The notes: a model not told the origin generated them from the letters alone. A stretch of 64,000 bases of DNA from Bradyrhizobium archetypum (GCF_013114835.1 NZ_JAAVLW010000001.1:310001-374000), one strand, 5' to 3'. Shown: positions 9,112-17,710, counted from the first letter of the stretch. Numbers and translations are program-made.

Positions 9112-10141
9112 CTACTTCAGTTGCTGGACCGCACGCTCGGCGAAGCGATTGGTGAAGTTTTTGGCTGAAGTCGATAGGATCGTCTCGACCAGCGTTATGC
9201 CAACATCGCCCCGGAAATCCGGCGTCGACGTCCACTTCCTCATCCTGCCGACAAGGGGCGACGGCGCCGGAAACAAGAAGGCGTCGATGTGGCCTGATCG
9301 CACCCCGAGCTCCGAGATCGGGACAAGATCGACAAATATGGCGACTTGCGTGACAACGAGCTTAGTTCCGGGCGGCATAGCTCTTCTCCGCTTCCCCACC
9401 AGGCAGCGACCAGATTTCGCGATAGAGCGCGACGAACTCGTCCGTGGTCTGCAGCGCGGAGACCTCCCGCGATCAGGCAGCGTGATCCTGACCTCGCCGA
9501 CCATCCCGCTTGCAGGCCCCGCGGACGTCACGCCGACTTGGTCAGCCAGCGTGATCGCCTCATCGAGATCATGGGCGATGAAGATCAAGGAGCTTCGCTC
9601 GGCCTGCCAGAGATCGAGCAGGATGCGGTGCATCAGCCGGCGCGTGTGAACGTCGAGCGCCGAGAAGGGCTCGTCCAGGAGAACAATTCTCGGCTCCGTG
9701 ATGAGCGTCTGCATCGCCGCGCGCTTGCGTTGCCCGCCTGATAGCGGATGCGGATAACGCTGCTCAAATCCCGTCAGGCCGAACCGAGCCTCGGCGCGCG
9801 CCTCCTCGACTGACTTGCCCTGAAAGACGAGCCGGAGCCCAATGTTGTCCTGCGCGATCTTCCACGGCATTAGGCCCGCCTGTTGAGCATGTAGCCGGAC
9901 TGATCATTCAGTCCCGTGAGCGGCTTGCGGAAGATCTGAACGTCTCCGACGAGTGTTTGAAGAGACCTGTGACAGTGTTCAGGATGGTGGACTTGCCGCA
10001 ACCGATTGGGCCCACGACCGCAACGAACTCCGCGTCGCCTACCTGGAGGTTCATGCTTTTGGCTGGGATGAATGCGCCGACGCGGATCATTACCTCGCGC
10101 AAGTCAACGGCCAGCGTTGGTGGCCTTCCATTGTCTCGCAT
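9112..10141 (-). pseudogene. Decayed SsuB/TauB-type ABC transporter ATPase fused to permease remnant
   Basis: The N-terminal part reads ...NLQVGDAEFVAVVGPIGCGKSTILNTVTGL (Walker A), then the frame is lost near 9950. It resumes briefly as LVGDVQIFRKPLTGLNDQSGYML and is lost again near 9878. It then continues with LMPWKIAQDNIG, the signature LSGGQRKRAAM and Walker B IVLLDEPFSALD. After a further shift around 9450 a permease-like stretch appears (HIDAFLFPAPSPLVGRM ... GDVGITLVETILS), ending in an unrelated tail. At least two single-base losses and one deletion explain this. The transporter class (nitrate/sulfonate/taurine type) is clear, its substrate is not. Confidence 0.82.
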
Positions 10142-10143
10142 TT

Positions 10144-10280
10144 CAGAACTCGTTCTGTTATGTGCATCCATAGTCCTGCGTGCGAAAAAAGTCAATCTGT
10201 TCTGGTGTACAGAACCATCTTCCTCCATATCTGGCGGCATCTAACACTTCAATTTTATGCTGGTTCTACTCTTCAGAACC
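10144..10280. promoter_or_regulatory. Three GTTCTG/CAGAAC palindromes between the transporter remnant and iclR
   Basis: Inverted repeats occur at 10144-10157 (CAGAAC-TC-GTTCTG), 10199-10215 (GTTCTG-N5-CAGAAC) and 10262-10280 (GGTTCT-N7-AGAACC). They fill the divergent promoter region and share one half-site, as expected for an IclR operator with autoregulation. The assignment to the adjacent regulator is inference. Confidence 0.72.
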
Positions 10281-10290
10281 CGGAGCAGAG

Positions 10291-10980
10291 ATGAGCAAGA
10301 TAGGAGTTGACGCGGTCAGGAGAGCGCTCGCGATCCTGAAAAGTTTCGACGCGGAGCAGTCTGCGATGACGCTGACGCAGATTGCGGAAATGACAGACCT
10401 CTACAAGAGCACAGTGCTCCGATTGGCCTCTTCCTTGGAAGCTGATGGCTTTCTCGTCCGCGGCGCGGACCGGTTGTTTCGACCGGGACCGGAATTGTGG
10501 CGTCTTGGGGCGCTCTATCAGCGCGGTCTGGATCTTGGCGAAGTCATCCGGCCATCCCTTCGGCGTCTGGTTGAGGCAACGGGAGAAACTGCATCCTTTT
10601 ATGTTGCAGATGGCGACGAACGCATCTGTCTTTACCGCGTCAATTCTCCACGTTCAGTTCGACACCATCTCGAAGAAGGCCAGCGATTGCCGATTGATTG
10701 CGGCGCCGCCGGTCGAATTCTCACTGCATACCGCGAGCCAACGAACGTAGAAGGGAGGAAGATCCGCGATAGAGGCTTTTATGTTTCGATCGGAGAGCGG
10801 GATCCGGAGGTCGGCGCGGCGGCCGTGCCGTTGATGGACGTACACGGCAAACTGAGGGGCGCCCTTTCGCTATCAGCGATCAAGACGCGCTTCCATGCTG
10901 AAGCCCGCAAGTCGGCAATCGATGCTCTCAAATCGGAAGCCAAGGCCTTAGCGGGGTTACTGCCCGCAAGCGAATGCTGA
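10291..10980 (+). CDS. IclR-family transcriptional regulator
   Basis: 229 residues from the ATG at 10291. The N-terminal winged helix (about 8-70: VRRALAILKSFDAEQSAMTLTQIAEMTDLYKSTVLRLASSLEADGFL) is followed by the IclR effector domain (LRRLVEATGETASFYVADGDERICLYRVNSPRSVRHHLEEGQRLP, later DCGAAGRIL and GALSLSAIKTRF). The effector pocket binds small carboxylates in known members. It is divergent from the ABC-transferase-lyase genes and probably controls them through the three palindromes upstream. The longer frame upstream (from 10180) runs through those palindromes and is not used. Confidence 0.9.
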   Translation: MSKIGVDAVRRALAILKSFDAEQSAMTLTQIAEMTDLYKSTVLRLASSLEADGFLVRGADRLFRPGPELWRLGALYQRGLDLGEVIRPSLRRLVEATGETASFYVADGDERICLYRVNSPRSVRHHLEEGQRLPIDCGAAGRILTAYREPTNVEGRKIRDRGFYVSIGERDPEVGAAAVPLMDVHGKLRGALSLSAIKTRFHAEARKSAIDALKSEAKALAGLLPASEC

Positions 10981-11053
10981 TCATTGAGGGCGTCCGCTTT
11001 GCGCCATTTTGTAAAGAAACAGACGCGGCTTCGGCAAAGGCTGGCAGTGTCTT

Positions 11054-11401
11054 ATGGCGCAGCATGAGGCAATCAGGCAGTTCCCGACTGTTCAGAGGCG
11101 GAGCAGCCATGTTGAACGATCGACAACAGAGATGATGGAGGCGAATGACATTCACATGCGATTCGATGCGCCCGCCACGCTTCGCAAATGGCCGTCCATA
11201 AACAACGAACGTCGTGCAGACAGAAGCACCTATCTGCTGGCGGAAGGCACGCTGGACGACTGCATACGAGAGTTTATGACGAAGCCTGAGGTCACACGTC
11301 ATCTTTACGAGATCCACACGGCGCCACAGCCTCCGCTTGTAACGGAAATCTTGTTAGCCGATCACATCACGGAACTCGCCAGATTCCGAAGTTTCCTCTG
11401 A
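11054..11401 (+). CDS. Small conserved-looking hypothetical protein
   Basis: 115 residues, or about 88 if translation begins at the internal MMEANDIHMRFD. The C-terminal two thirds (NERRADRSTYLLAEGTLDDCIREFM ... YEIHTAPQPPLVTEILLADHITELARFRSFL) look like a compact, non-repetitive protein of a type I associate with Bradyrhizobium genomes. No catalytic motif, signal or membrane segment is visible. Upstream by 73 bp is the iclR stop. Function unknown. Confidence 0.5.
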   Translation: MAQHEAIRQFPTVQRRSSHVERSTTEMMEANDIHMRFDAPATLRKWPSINNERRADRSTYLLAEGTLDDCIREFMTKPEVTRHLYEIHTAPQPPLVTEILLADHITELARFRSFL

Positions 11402-12332
11402 TCGGGATGTTCCTGTCGGCACTTCTGGACCAGGCGAAGGTCAGCCTCAAAATCGGTGAGTCTCAGATCAAGGACAACAATTCCGCTTCGCCCTCGAAAG
11501 CAGAGCTGTGCGTCAGTGCTGCCTTCGTCCTTAAGACCGGCTGGCCGGAGCACTGGCTCTTATTTAATTAGAAGCGATCATGCAGCTGCCCGCTGCGCGT
11601 CTTGTCGCCGACCGTCCCAGCCACGAACTGTCCCGTCCGCGCGGCGGGTCCTCTGAGTGCCGTCGTCCCATCGCCATGATGGTGGTGCCCATCGCGAGGA
11701 GTTGAGGGTGATGATGGCGCCGTAGAGGCCCTGCCGTGCTGCTGAGTCCGCCTGATTGATCAACCAAATCGAACGCGCAGCGAACTCCAGTGCCGTCACC
11801 TTAGTCAGCGCCTTGAATCAAATCGCGCTGGTCATCGCAACTGTAGTGAAATCGCGCGATCTGCCAAAGGGCGACATTGCGCCTGGGATCTTCGTCATCA
11901 ACATCAGAGTTGTTGCGCCAAAGGGCGATCCGCAAACCACCGACGTTCGGCCAACCAAAACGGCACGCCGCGCGCGAGTTCTTCTACAAAACGGCCATCG
12001 ACAGTAAGCTGAATCGGGGAAGAAGGTCAGATCCGAGCCGCCGATGAAGTTGGCGACTCACGAGGCATGGGAAGTTCCGGCGCTAAAACCGGTCACAACG
12101 GGAGGGGCATGGTTGAAAAGAGAAAGTCGCCGAAAAGAGGGAGGAGGACTCCGCTCGGTGATGGCAGGCAGTTCCTGACGATGATGTCGCCACACGCATA
12201 AAGGCGATAAAGCAGGCCGCTTTGGAGGACGACCGCGCCGCGTGGAATGTAATGGAGGAAGCCGCGACGCAACGGCTGGAGCGACGAAAGTCCAAATAAG
12301 GGGCGCTTGCGACGACGGCGACCGCAAATGTC
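11402..12332. other. Gene-poor stretch with no recognisable coding sequence
   Basis: About 930 bp without a frame that resembles a protein family on either strand. A 54-codon frame at 11407-11571 (+) directly follows the previous gene, but its translation suggests nothing. Short frames around 11560-11800 are low-complexity. The stretch looks like eroded accessory DNA. Confidence 0.5.
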
Positions 12333-12407
12333 TCTCCCGCGCTTGAATGGTTAGAGCCCGCCTTTCATACGGTTTCATTCCAGGTTCGAGTCCTGCCGGG
12401 ATCGCCA
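12333..12407 (+). pseudogene. Degenerate tRNA-like sequence with encoded CCA
   Basis: 75 nt that fold along the tRNA plan. The acceptor arm TCTCCCG pairs 5 of 7 with CGGGATC. The D arm is GCTT/GAGC around GAATGGTTA. A T arm with loop TTCGAGT has four pairs, then discriminator G and CCA. The anticodon stem is badly mispaired and the loop TTCATAC would give anticodon CAT. The lost pairing suggests a dead copy rather than a working tRNA, possibly left by an integration event. Alternative: a chance T-arm-like fragment. Confidence 0.45.
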
Positions 12408-12503
12408 ACACCTAATTCGACGGCAACAATTTCAATGGTTTATCGAGATGTTAGTCACCGGGTCAAGAACGGTTAGTCACTCGATGTTCTCAAACTGTTT
12501 CCG

Positions 12504-12764
12504 TCACCGCTGATCCAGTCCGCGCGCGTCGAGTTCGAACATCTGCACCGTGGCGGGGCCATTGTGTTGCAACCGCTCCGCGGTTCCAACAGCAGCCAGA
12601 CCGTAACCGAGCGCTTCTAGTTTGGCGGGAAGTTCCGACAGTGGCGGTCTGGATCGGCAATACCTGGGCTGCGATGTTACCCAGCCGCCATTATTCCCAA
12701 TGAAACAGTTTAGCGCTTCCCATAGCGCCGCCCTCTGCTTCTTGGCAAGGGCTGCGGTTGGCAT
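12504..12764 (-). CDS. Hypothetical 86-residue protein or fragment
   Basis: MPTAALAKKQRAALWEALNCFIGNNGGWVTSQP... then LPAKLEALGYGLAAVGTAERL and NGPATVQMFELD. The regular hydrophobic pattern and the GGWVTS segment suggest a genuine small protein, or part of one from mobile DNA. It lies in a decayed region between a tRNA remnant and another broken gene, so it may be non-functional. I do not recognise a family with a known role. Confidence 0.4.
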   Translation of the reverse strand: MPTAALAKKQRAALWEALNCFIGNNGGWVTSQPRYCRSRPPLSELPAKLEALGYGLAAVGTAERLQHNGPATVQMFELDARGLDQR

Positions 12765-12863
12765 CTTAATGAACCGTGGTGTTCAATGTTATGCGAACGC
12801 CTCCATTTGATTGAATGCAGCGAGCCGCTGCCTTCTGGGCGGCCCCGCTGGAAATGACAGCAT

Positions 12864-13165
12864 TCAGACCGGCAACGTGGCCTGAGCCGCAGCGCTGGCC
12901 TTGCCCCTGCCCTTGGCTGGCTTGTTTTGCGTGGCTGCCTTGGCTGCCTTAATCGTTGCGACTTCGGCCTCGGTCGGCGCCGGCTCCTTCGCGGGCTGAC
13001 CAACCCACTCCACTTGAGATTTGTGGAATAGACGGAATTGCTTGATCTTGGTCGCCTTCTCGCCCGGCTTCACCTTGAAGCCCTGAGCCAGCTAGCGATT
13101 ATAGGTCTGCACATCCTCGCGAGGCTTCACATCTCCAAAGCCTGCCCTCTTGAAGGCCCTAACGA
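12864..13165 (-). pseudogene. Broken gene, ArdC-like or other plasmid-type protein (family unsure)
   Basis: Reading leftward from about 13165 gives FKRAGFGDVKPREDVQTYNR, a TAG stop near 13095, then LAQGFKVKPGEKATKIKQFRLFHKSQVEW and an alanine/lysine-rich tail ending at 12864. The phrase V(K/R)PGEKATK.. recalls the N-terminal domain of ArdC-type antirestriction proteins, but this is weak. A frame from the internal ATG at 13073 (69 residues) could still be translated. The in-frame stop sits where a tryptophan (TYNRWLA) would be expected, which argues for pseudogenisation by point mutation. Confidence 0.45.
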
Positions 13166-13339
13166 CGGCGAGTCGATCTTTTGGTTCTCAGTCTTACTTA
13201 TTGGCGGGGGCCCTTCGGAAGTGGCAGCAAGAACCTCGAGATCCGCGGGCATGACTACGATCGGATCCGCCAGCCTATGCGAAGTACGTGGAACGCAGGG
13301 AAGATCGACTGTCTGATCCTCGAATGTAACGCGGATCAC
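13127..13339 (-). CDS. Small frame coupled to the Fic gene
   Basis: A GTG at 13339 overlaps the Fic stop codon (GTGA) and opens 70 codons: VIRVTFEDQTVDLPCVPRTSH... followed by low-complexity sequence. Stop-start overlap suggests translational coupling. The end of the frame runs into the broken gene at 12864-13165, so the original protein may be truncated. No family recognised. Confidence 0.3.
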   Translation of the reverse strand: MIRVTFEDQTVDLPCVPRTSHRLADPIVVMPADLEVLAATSEGPPPISKTENQKIDSPSLGPSRGQALEM

Positions 13340-14577
13340 GGCCCTTTTGGGCCGGCCGAAACCTCGTCCGGATCAATCTCGTCCGGATCGACCTCGGCAA
13401 AGATAGGCTCTTCGCCGAACGGACGGTTGATGATAGCGAGAGCTTCGGGAGCGGCGTAGATTCGATTGCGCGCGTATCCGGTCCTCTCTTGCAGAATGCC
13501 GGCTTCTTGCAATTGCGCAATGCCCTGATTTATCTGTGCAGGCGAGATATCGAGCAGTTGGCCGAGCCGCTTCGCAGTCACGACCGGATAGTTATGAAGT
13601 TCGTCCAAGGCTCGCATGGCCGCAGATCCCTTTCGGAATTTTCGGCGCTGCCTCCAGCGCTCGGACAATTCCGAAAGTGCCGTCCGGGTTCGGATGAGCT
13701 CTTCGACGGTACCGGTCACGGCGTCGGCCATGAAGGTGATGATGGGCTCCCAGTCGAGCCGTTGTTGAGCATCCTTAAGCGAAGCGTAGTACGCGCCCTT
13801 TTTGCTTTCGATGTAAGGCGAAAGGTACAGAGGCACATGCTTCTCCGCCGCCATCATGAGCGGAAGTAGAAGGCGACCGACACGTCCGTTGCCGTCGCGA
13901 AAGGGGTGCACTGCCTCGAAATGGGTGTGCGCGATCGCAATCCGCGTAATGAACCCTTGCGTCATCTGCTGCATCCCCTCGTTCCGTAGGTAATCGACCG
14001 TTTGGGCGAGGCAGTCGGGGACGTCGGCAGGAGGGGGAGGATTCAAACTAGAATATGCGATGTCTTTGTTTCCGCCGATCCACACAACGCGCGTGCGGAG
14101 GTCGCCGGGAACGTCCTGATAGTCTGGGTCGTCCTTCATCACGGCGCGATGGAGATCCTTGATCAGGTCCATCGTGAAGACGCTGTAGCCGTCATTGGCG
14201 GCTCTCGGGATGAATCCGTCCAAGGCAACGGCGTAGTTGCGAACTTGGCGCGCTTCGTCCCGGGCGCCGTCGTCACCCGACTCTTCGAAGGAAAGCAGTT
14301 CGTCGAGAGTGCTCTGGGTACCCTCGATCGACGAGGAACTGACTGCCTCGCGTCTGGTAAGGACCCGACTGACGATGTAGGGGTCCTTCATCTGGGCCGC
14401 GATGGCGTCGACCTTGCCGAATGCCGCTTGAGCGGCTTCCAAGGCCTTCGTCGCTCCTCCAACGAACACGCCGTCCTCCGGGGGGGCAGGCGGGATGATC
14501 CCGTAATGGGAGTCGTAAGGCGGCGGTAGCTTCTTAAGCGTCTCGCGGATCGTGTGGCTGAGATCGCTGCGCTTCAT
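13336..14577 (-). CDS. Fic-domain protein with N-terminal inhibitory motif and C-terminal winged helix
   Basis: 413 residues from the ATG at 14577. Fic enzymes transfer AMP or related groups from nucleotides to target proteins. The core motif HPFRDGNGRVGR is complete (224-235, catalytic His224). An inhibitory-helix motif SSSIEG (81-86, S-x3-E-G) lies N-terminal, a class II arrangement. The C-terminal part (about 340-395, HNYPVVTAKRLGQLLDISPAQINQGIAQLQEAGIL) is a winged helix, so the protein can probably bind DNA. A perfect 11-bp inverted repeat immediately upstream is a likely autoregulatory site. Frame extension to 14715 covers that repeat and is rejected. Target unknown. Confidence 0.9.
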   Translation of the reverse strand: MKRSDLSHTIRETLKKLPPPYDSHYGIIPPAPPEDGVFVGGATKALEAAQAAFGKVDAIAAQMKDPYIVSRVLTRREAVSSSSIEGTQSTLDELLSFEESGDDGARDEARQVRNYAVALDGFIPRAANDGYSVFTMDLIKDLHRAVMKDDPDYQDVPGDLRTRVVWIGGNKDIAYSSLNPPPPADVPDCLAQTVDYLRNEGMQQMTQGFITRIAIAHTHFEAVHPFRDGNGRVGRLLLPLMMAAEKHVPLYLSPYIESKKGAYYASLKDAQQRLDWEPIITFMADAVTGTVEELIRTRTALSELSERWRQRRKFRKGSAAMRALDELHNYPVVTAKRLGQLLDISPAQINQGIAQLQEAGILQERTGYARNRIYAAPEALAIINRPFGEEPIFAEVDPDEIDPDEVSAGPKGP

Positions 14578-14580
14578 GGA

Positions 14581-14623
14581 AACCCAAAATAAACGTGGTA
14601 TTTTCCTATTTATATTTTGGGTT
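14581..14623. promoter_or_regulatory. Perfect 11-bp inverted repeat before the Fic gene
   Basis: AACCCAAAATA (14581-14591) and its exact complement TATTTTGGGTT (14613-14623) are separated by 21 bp and lie 3 to 46 bp upstream of the Fic start codon. The spacing of two turns and the winged helix in Fic suggest an operator. A hairpin in the leader RNA is an alternative. Confidence 0.65.
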
Positions 14624-14727
14624 CCTGCAAAAAGCCACAACAGGCTGCGGTCGCGAAGGCGCTTGTTTTGGCTTTTCGAAAGTTTCAGCCGGGCTCTGTT
14701 CCCGATACGTTCCACAAACGAAGGGTT

Positions 14728-14748
14728 GATTATATACTTGACACCACA
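14728..14748 (+). repeat. Left terminal inverted repeat
   Basis: 21 bp (GATTATATACTTGACA..., to 14748) identical to the reverse complement of 17700-17720. It contains TTGACA followed after 17 bp by TAGTAA, a poor match of the promoter seen at the other end. Confidence 0.85.
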
Positions 14749-14846
14749 GGATAAAGATCCTAGTAATGCTGCCGCTTCCGGTGATTTGTCGCCGGGAGCT
14801 GGCGCGCCCGAACTAATCTTTATTGCTCCGAATGAGGTGGGTCAGC

Positions 14847-15836
14847 TCATTGCGCAGGAGTTGATGGACTATTTTTGTCAGCCTGCTTCATGCGGTGAAG
14901 CTCTGCTTGAACACGAGGCTCTGCACATAGCTGGTGGTATCGTTCAGCTCGCCACTCAGCGTTCGAAGAGCCAATGTAGCCCCAAAAAGAGCCGATGAAA
15001 CCATGCAACCATTCGAGGTCCTGAGCGATGGTTTCTAGGTCGTCGGCCTCATACACGAACACTTCATCAAGGTGCTTGGTTTCCATCTGCGTATAGTCGG
15101 TGCCCCAAACGATTGCCGTGTGGCTGGCATGGTCCTTCTGGTCTGACCACAGGATGCCGTTCTCGACTGACATGGAGCCGCCAATCACGCCATGAACCAA
15201 GTGGTTTCTGGCGCTCTCTACGCTGCGGCGTATGTTCATCATTGCTTGGAAGAGCCTGAAGTCATCGGGGGACAAAACGGACTTGGCAGCGGCCGTGATA
15301 ACAGAAACCTGGACCCGTGAATTCTGCATGGCCAGAAACATTGCCAGCGCCGGCTCGGTATTGATCTTTAGTATTTTTGCCAACAGCAATGCGGTCTGGT
15401 TTTCGACGTAACTCCAATTGACCACGCAACGCGCAAAGATGACGGCGCATTCTGGTCGTTCCTCGATGAACTTGAGACCAAATGACGCTTTTGCTTTAGG
15501 GTACCTATTGGATAGCTTCTGTCTGGCTTTGCCAGAGGGTTTGCGGCGGCGGAAAAGCAACTCGGGGCCATCGTCCTGTTCGGCTTGCAAGGGTACGAGA
15601 TCGGAGGCTTCAAACACCAGTTCTTCCGTCTTACATTGACGGCATGGCGCACTGAATTTTCCTCGTCCTATTGCGATCGGCGGCTTGGCTTGACCTTGGG
15701 TCGGGTCGTCCAGTGCAAAAATTTTTGCTTTACACTTGCTGCAAATGAAACCGAAGTACCACTTACCATTGTGGACTCTCTTGTTCTCCCAGGACAGCCT
15801 AAAGGTACCTTTATCGAGTAAGATTGGGATCGGCAT
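14847..15836 (-). CDS. Passenger gene: zinc-finger-like protein of unknown function
   Basis: 329 residues from the ATG at 15836 (MPIPILLDKGTFRLSWENKR). An N-terminal CxxC...CxxC pair (CSKCKAKIF..., CRQCKTEEL, roughly residues 30-75) suggests a zinc ribbon. It is followed by a helical region (FARCVVNWSYVENQTALLLAKIL ... RNHLVHGVIGG) that recalls proteins with an RxxxxH-type core, though I cannot name a family. The frame extends upstream to 15926 but that part overlaps the divergent small gene. It lies inside the inverted repeats of the IS1595-like element and is therefore likely transposon cargo. Confidence 0.7.
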   Translation of the reverse strand: MPIPILLDKGTFRLSWENKRVHNGKWYFGFICSKCKAKIFALDDPTQGQAKPPIAIGRGKFSAPCRQCKTEELVFEASDLVPLQAEQDDGPELLFRRRKPSGKARQKLSNRYPKAKASFGLKFIEERPECAVIFARCVVNWSYVENQTALLLAKILKINTEPALAMFLAMQNSRVQVSVITAAAKSVLSPDDFRLFQAMMNIRRSVESARNHLVHGVIGGSMSVENGILWSDQKDHASHTAIVWGTDYTQMETKHLDEVFVYEADDLETIAQDLEWLHGFIGSFWGYIGSSNAEWRAERYHQLCAEPRVQAELHRMKQADKNSPSTPAQ

Positions 15837-15850
15837 GGTGGCTGTACCAA

Positions 15851-16003
15851 ATGTCTGACAAAAAAGACGACAGGCTTTCTCCTGAAGAGACCCAGGCCCG
15901 CTTTGAAGCCGCGTTACGTGGCGCAATGAAGACGCCGCATAAGCCGCTGAAGGCGAAGAAGGCAGCGAAGAAAAACAAGGCGAAGAAGAAGCCCGGCAAG
16001 TGA
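15851..16003 (+). CDS. Passenger gene: 50-residue lysine-rich protein
   Basis: MSDKKDDRLSPEETQARF... then EAALRGAMKTP and a basic tail KAKKAAKKNKAKKKPGK. The N-terminal half is a predicted helix and the tail is histone-H1-like, suggesting nucleic-acid contact. Short proteins of the form MSDKK...LSPEETQARFEAALRGA are, to my recollection, common in alphaproteobacteria. It is divergent from the neighbouring zinc-finger-like gene with 14 bp between the start codons. Confidence 0.65.
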   Translation: MSDKKDDRLSPEETQARFEAALRGAMKTPHKPLKAKKAAKKNKAKKKPGK

Positions 16004-16095
16004 GCCGGGATTCTCGTTAGCGGGGCAACGATGAGAACTATTCGTCTTAGGCTAGTTATGAACTTCGCCCGACTGCTCCGTGTGCCAGTGGAGGT

Positions 16096-16416
16096 TCAGG
16101 CCGTCTTTTTCAATCGTTGGAAAAACGAGCGCAGAACATCTGGATATTCGACTGCACCGAAGTAACAGGCCGACATGTCGCTGGGATCGAAAACAAACAG
16201 CATATCTTCGTCGGCGCTCAGACCCTTGCACGCCTTCGATGCAAAGGCATCTGTGCTGAGATCGGAGGTAATGAGAAAGAACGAGGTAGTTTCGTCCCAA
16301 TATCCACACCCTTTGGTGTGAATATTGTCGATCAGTTGCTGCCGTCGCTCGTCGTAGGTTTTGCCGTTAAGTCTTTTGTTCGCAAGACGAAACGACACGC
16401 AGTATGTGGAAGCCAT
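16096..16416 (-). CDS. Passenger gene: hypothetical 106-residue protein
   Basis: MASTYCVSFRLANKRLNGKTYDERRQ begins with a beta strand and a basic helix, then GYWDETTSFFLITSDLSTDAFASKACKGLSADEDMLFVFDPSDMSACYFGAVEYPDVL. The fold pattern (strand-helix-strand-strand-helix-strand) resembles small ferredoxin-like proteins such as those annotated SinR-like or Cas2-like, but no catalytic motif is obvious. It lies between the other cargo genes and a bidirectional terminator. A toxin or accessory role is speculation. Confidence 0.65.
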   Translation of the reverse strand: MASTYCVSFRLANKRLNGKTYDERRQQLIDNIHTKGCGYWDETTSFFLITSDLSTDAFASKACKGLSADEDMLFVFDPSDMSACYFGAVEYPDVLRSFFQRLKKTA

Positions 16417-16535
16417 TCTGGCCCCTTTCTAAATGCGGAGCCGACCTTGACTGCATAGGAGAATCTGGAGTCTACTCCAGCGGTGACTACCCCTAATAGA
16501 CCGCGACCGACCCCATAAGTTGGTTGCGGTATCGG

Positions 16536-16563
16536 AAGCCCACCCTTGCCGGGGTGGGCTTTT
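16536..16563. terminator. Strong hairpin terminator
   Basis: AAGCCCACCC and GGGTGGGCTT form a perfect 10-bp stem around TTGCCG, followed by Ts on the plus strand and preceded by As. It can end transcription from either side and separates the cargo genes from the transposase. Confidence 0.85.
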
Positions 16564-16734
16564 CCGACTCAACTTTGAGGCGATTCTCCCTTTCCAGTCC
16601 AGCGCGAGGTTCCCGTTCTGTGCGGCTTATGCACAGGCTGCCGGGTACGCCAGTATTTGACGAATTTCGGCTTTGGTTTCGGTAGTTTAGAGCGCCATTT
16701 TAGAAAGCGCCGGGCAAACTGGGACAGATCGGGT

Positions 16735-17654
16735 TTAGTTAGGCCCCCGGTACGTCAGACGCTTGCCAGCCGCGCCTTTGATGGCAAGGTCTGCCCGTTC
16801 CCCGTCGCCGATACCGAGCGCAACGCGGTTGCTGTTACGGAAGTCAAATTCTGAGAGATAGCGGTGAAGGTGCTTCTCTTTGCAGTGCTGATAGACGCCC
16901 TTCATGCCGCGCTTGAAGATCGAATAGTAACCTTCAACGGTGTTGGTTGAGATCACGTCTTCGCCTTCATAGCGGACGTATTCGTCCTTGGAGTGGTTGA
17001 CCGTGTTGTGGTCGAGGCCTTTTCCGCGATGTACTTGTAGGAATACATTTCGTCGGTCATGAGCTTGGCTTCGCGGCTCAGGTTGGCGCGAATGATCGGA
17101 AGGATTTCGCCAGCGCGAGCGCCGTCAATGTGGAAGCTGCGAGCGCCGCCGCCACGTTCAACGAGCGTCAGAACAACGTTCTTGTTGGCCCAAGCGTAAC
17201 GGCCTTTCTTCGGAGTGCCTTCAAGGCGAACGTAGAAAGTCTCGTCAACTTCGACTGCCTTGCCGCCACCGCCCATCGGAGGCAGCAAGCCGCCTGCGCG
17301 CATGGCTTCGCGAATACGATGCGTCAGGAACCACGCCGACTTGTAGGTAATGCCCAAGGCCCTGTGAAGCTGATGGGAGCTGATGCCCTTCTTGCTGGAC
17401 GCCATCAGGAAGAACGCCTGTAGCCAGACGTGCAGCTTGATATGGCTGCTTTCCATCACGCTCTTGGTGGTGACGCTGAAGTCCTTGCGGCACTCCTTGA
17501 CACGGCAGCGGTAGACGCCGGGCTTCTTGGTCAGAAAGGACTCGTTGACGGTGCCACAGTGCGGGCAAACGCGCTCAGCGCCCCAGCGGAGACCTTCGAG
17601 GTACTCGCGGGCTGCTTCGTGGCTCTGAAAGTGGGGCGCGTTGAACTGAGACAT
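16735..17654 (-). pseudogene. IS1595-family transposase, interrupted by one frameshift
   Basis: The first frame (17654 to 16953) has the zinc-ribbon start CPHCGTVNE...YRCRVKECRKDFSVTT and the DDE-type segments VEVDETFYV and LMTDEMYSYK. At about 17016-17024, in a GCCTTTT tract, the frame shifts. The correct continuation (GLDHNTVNHSKDEYVRYEGED then VISTNTVEGYYSIFKRGMKG) is in another frame ending at 16735. One lost base explains it. If repaired the protein would be about 305 residues, normal for the family. A sequencing error in the tract cannot be excluded. Confidence 0.88.
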
Positions 17655-17681
17655 GGTGCCAAATCCCTAGTGAATGCGGCG

Positions 17682-17710
17682 ATTCTAGGGATTGGGCCTT
17701 GTGGTGTCAA
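17682..17710 (-). promoter_or_regulatory. Transposase promoter inside the terminal repeat
   Basis: On the minus strand TTGACA (17710-17705) and TAGAAT (17687-17682) are 17 bp apart, a near-consensus sigma-70 promoter, starting within the terminal repeat and reading toward the transposase ATG at 17654. Confidence 0.7.
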
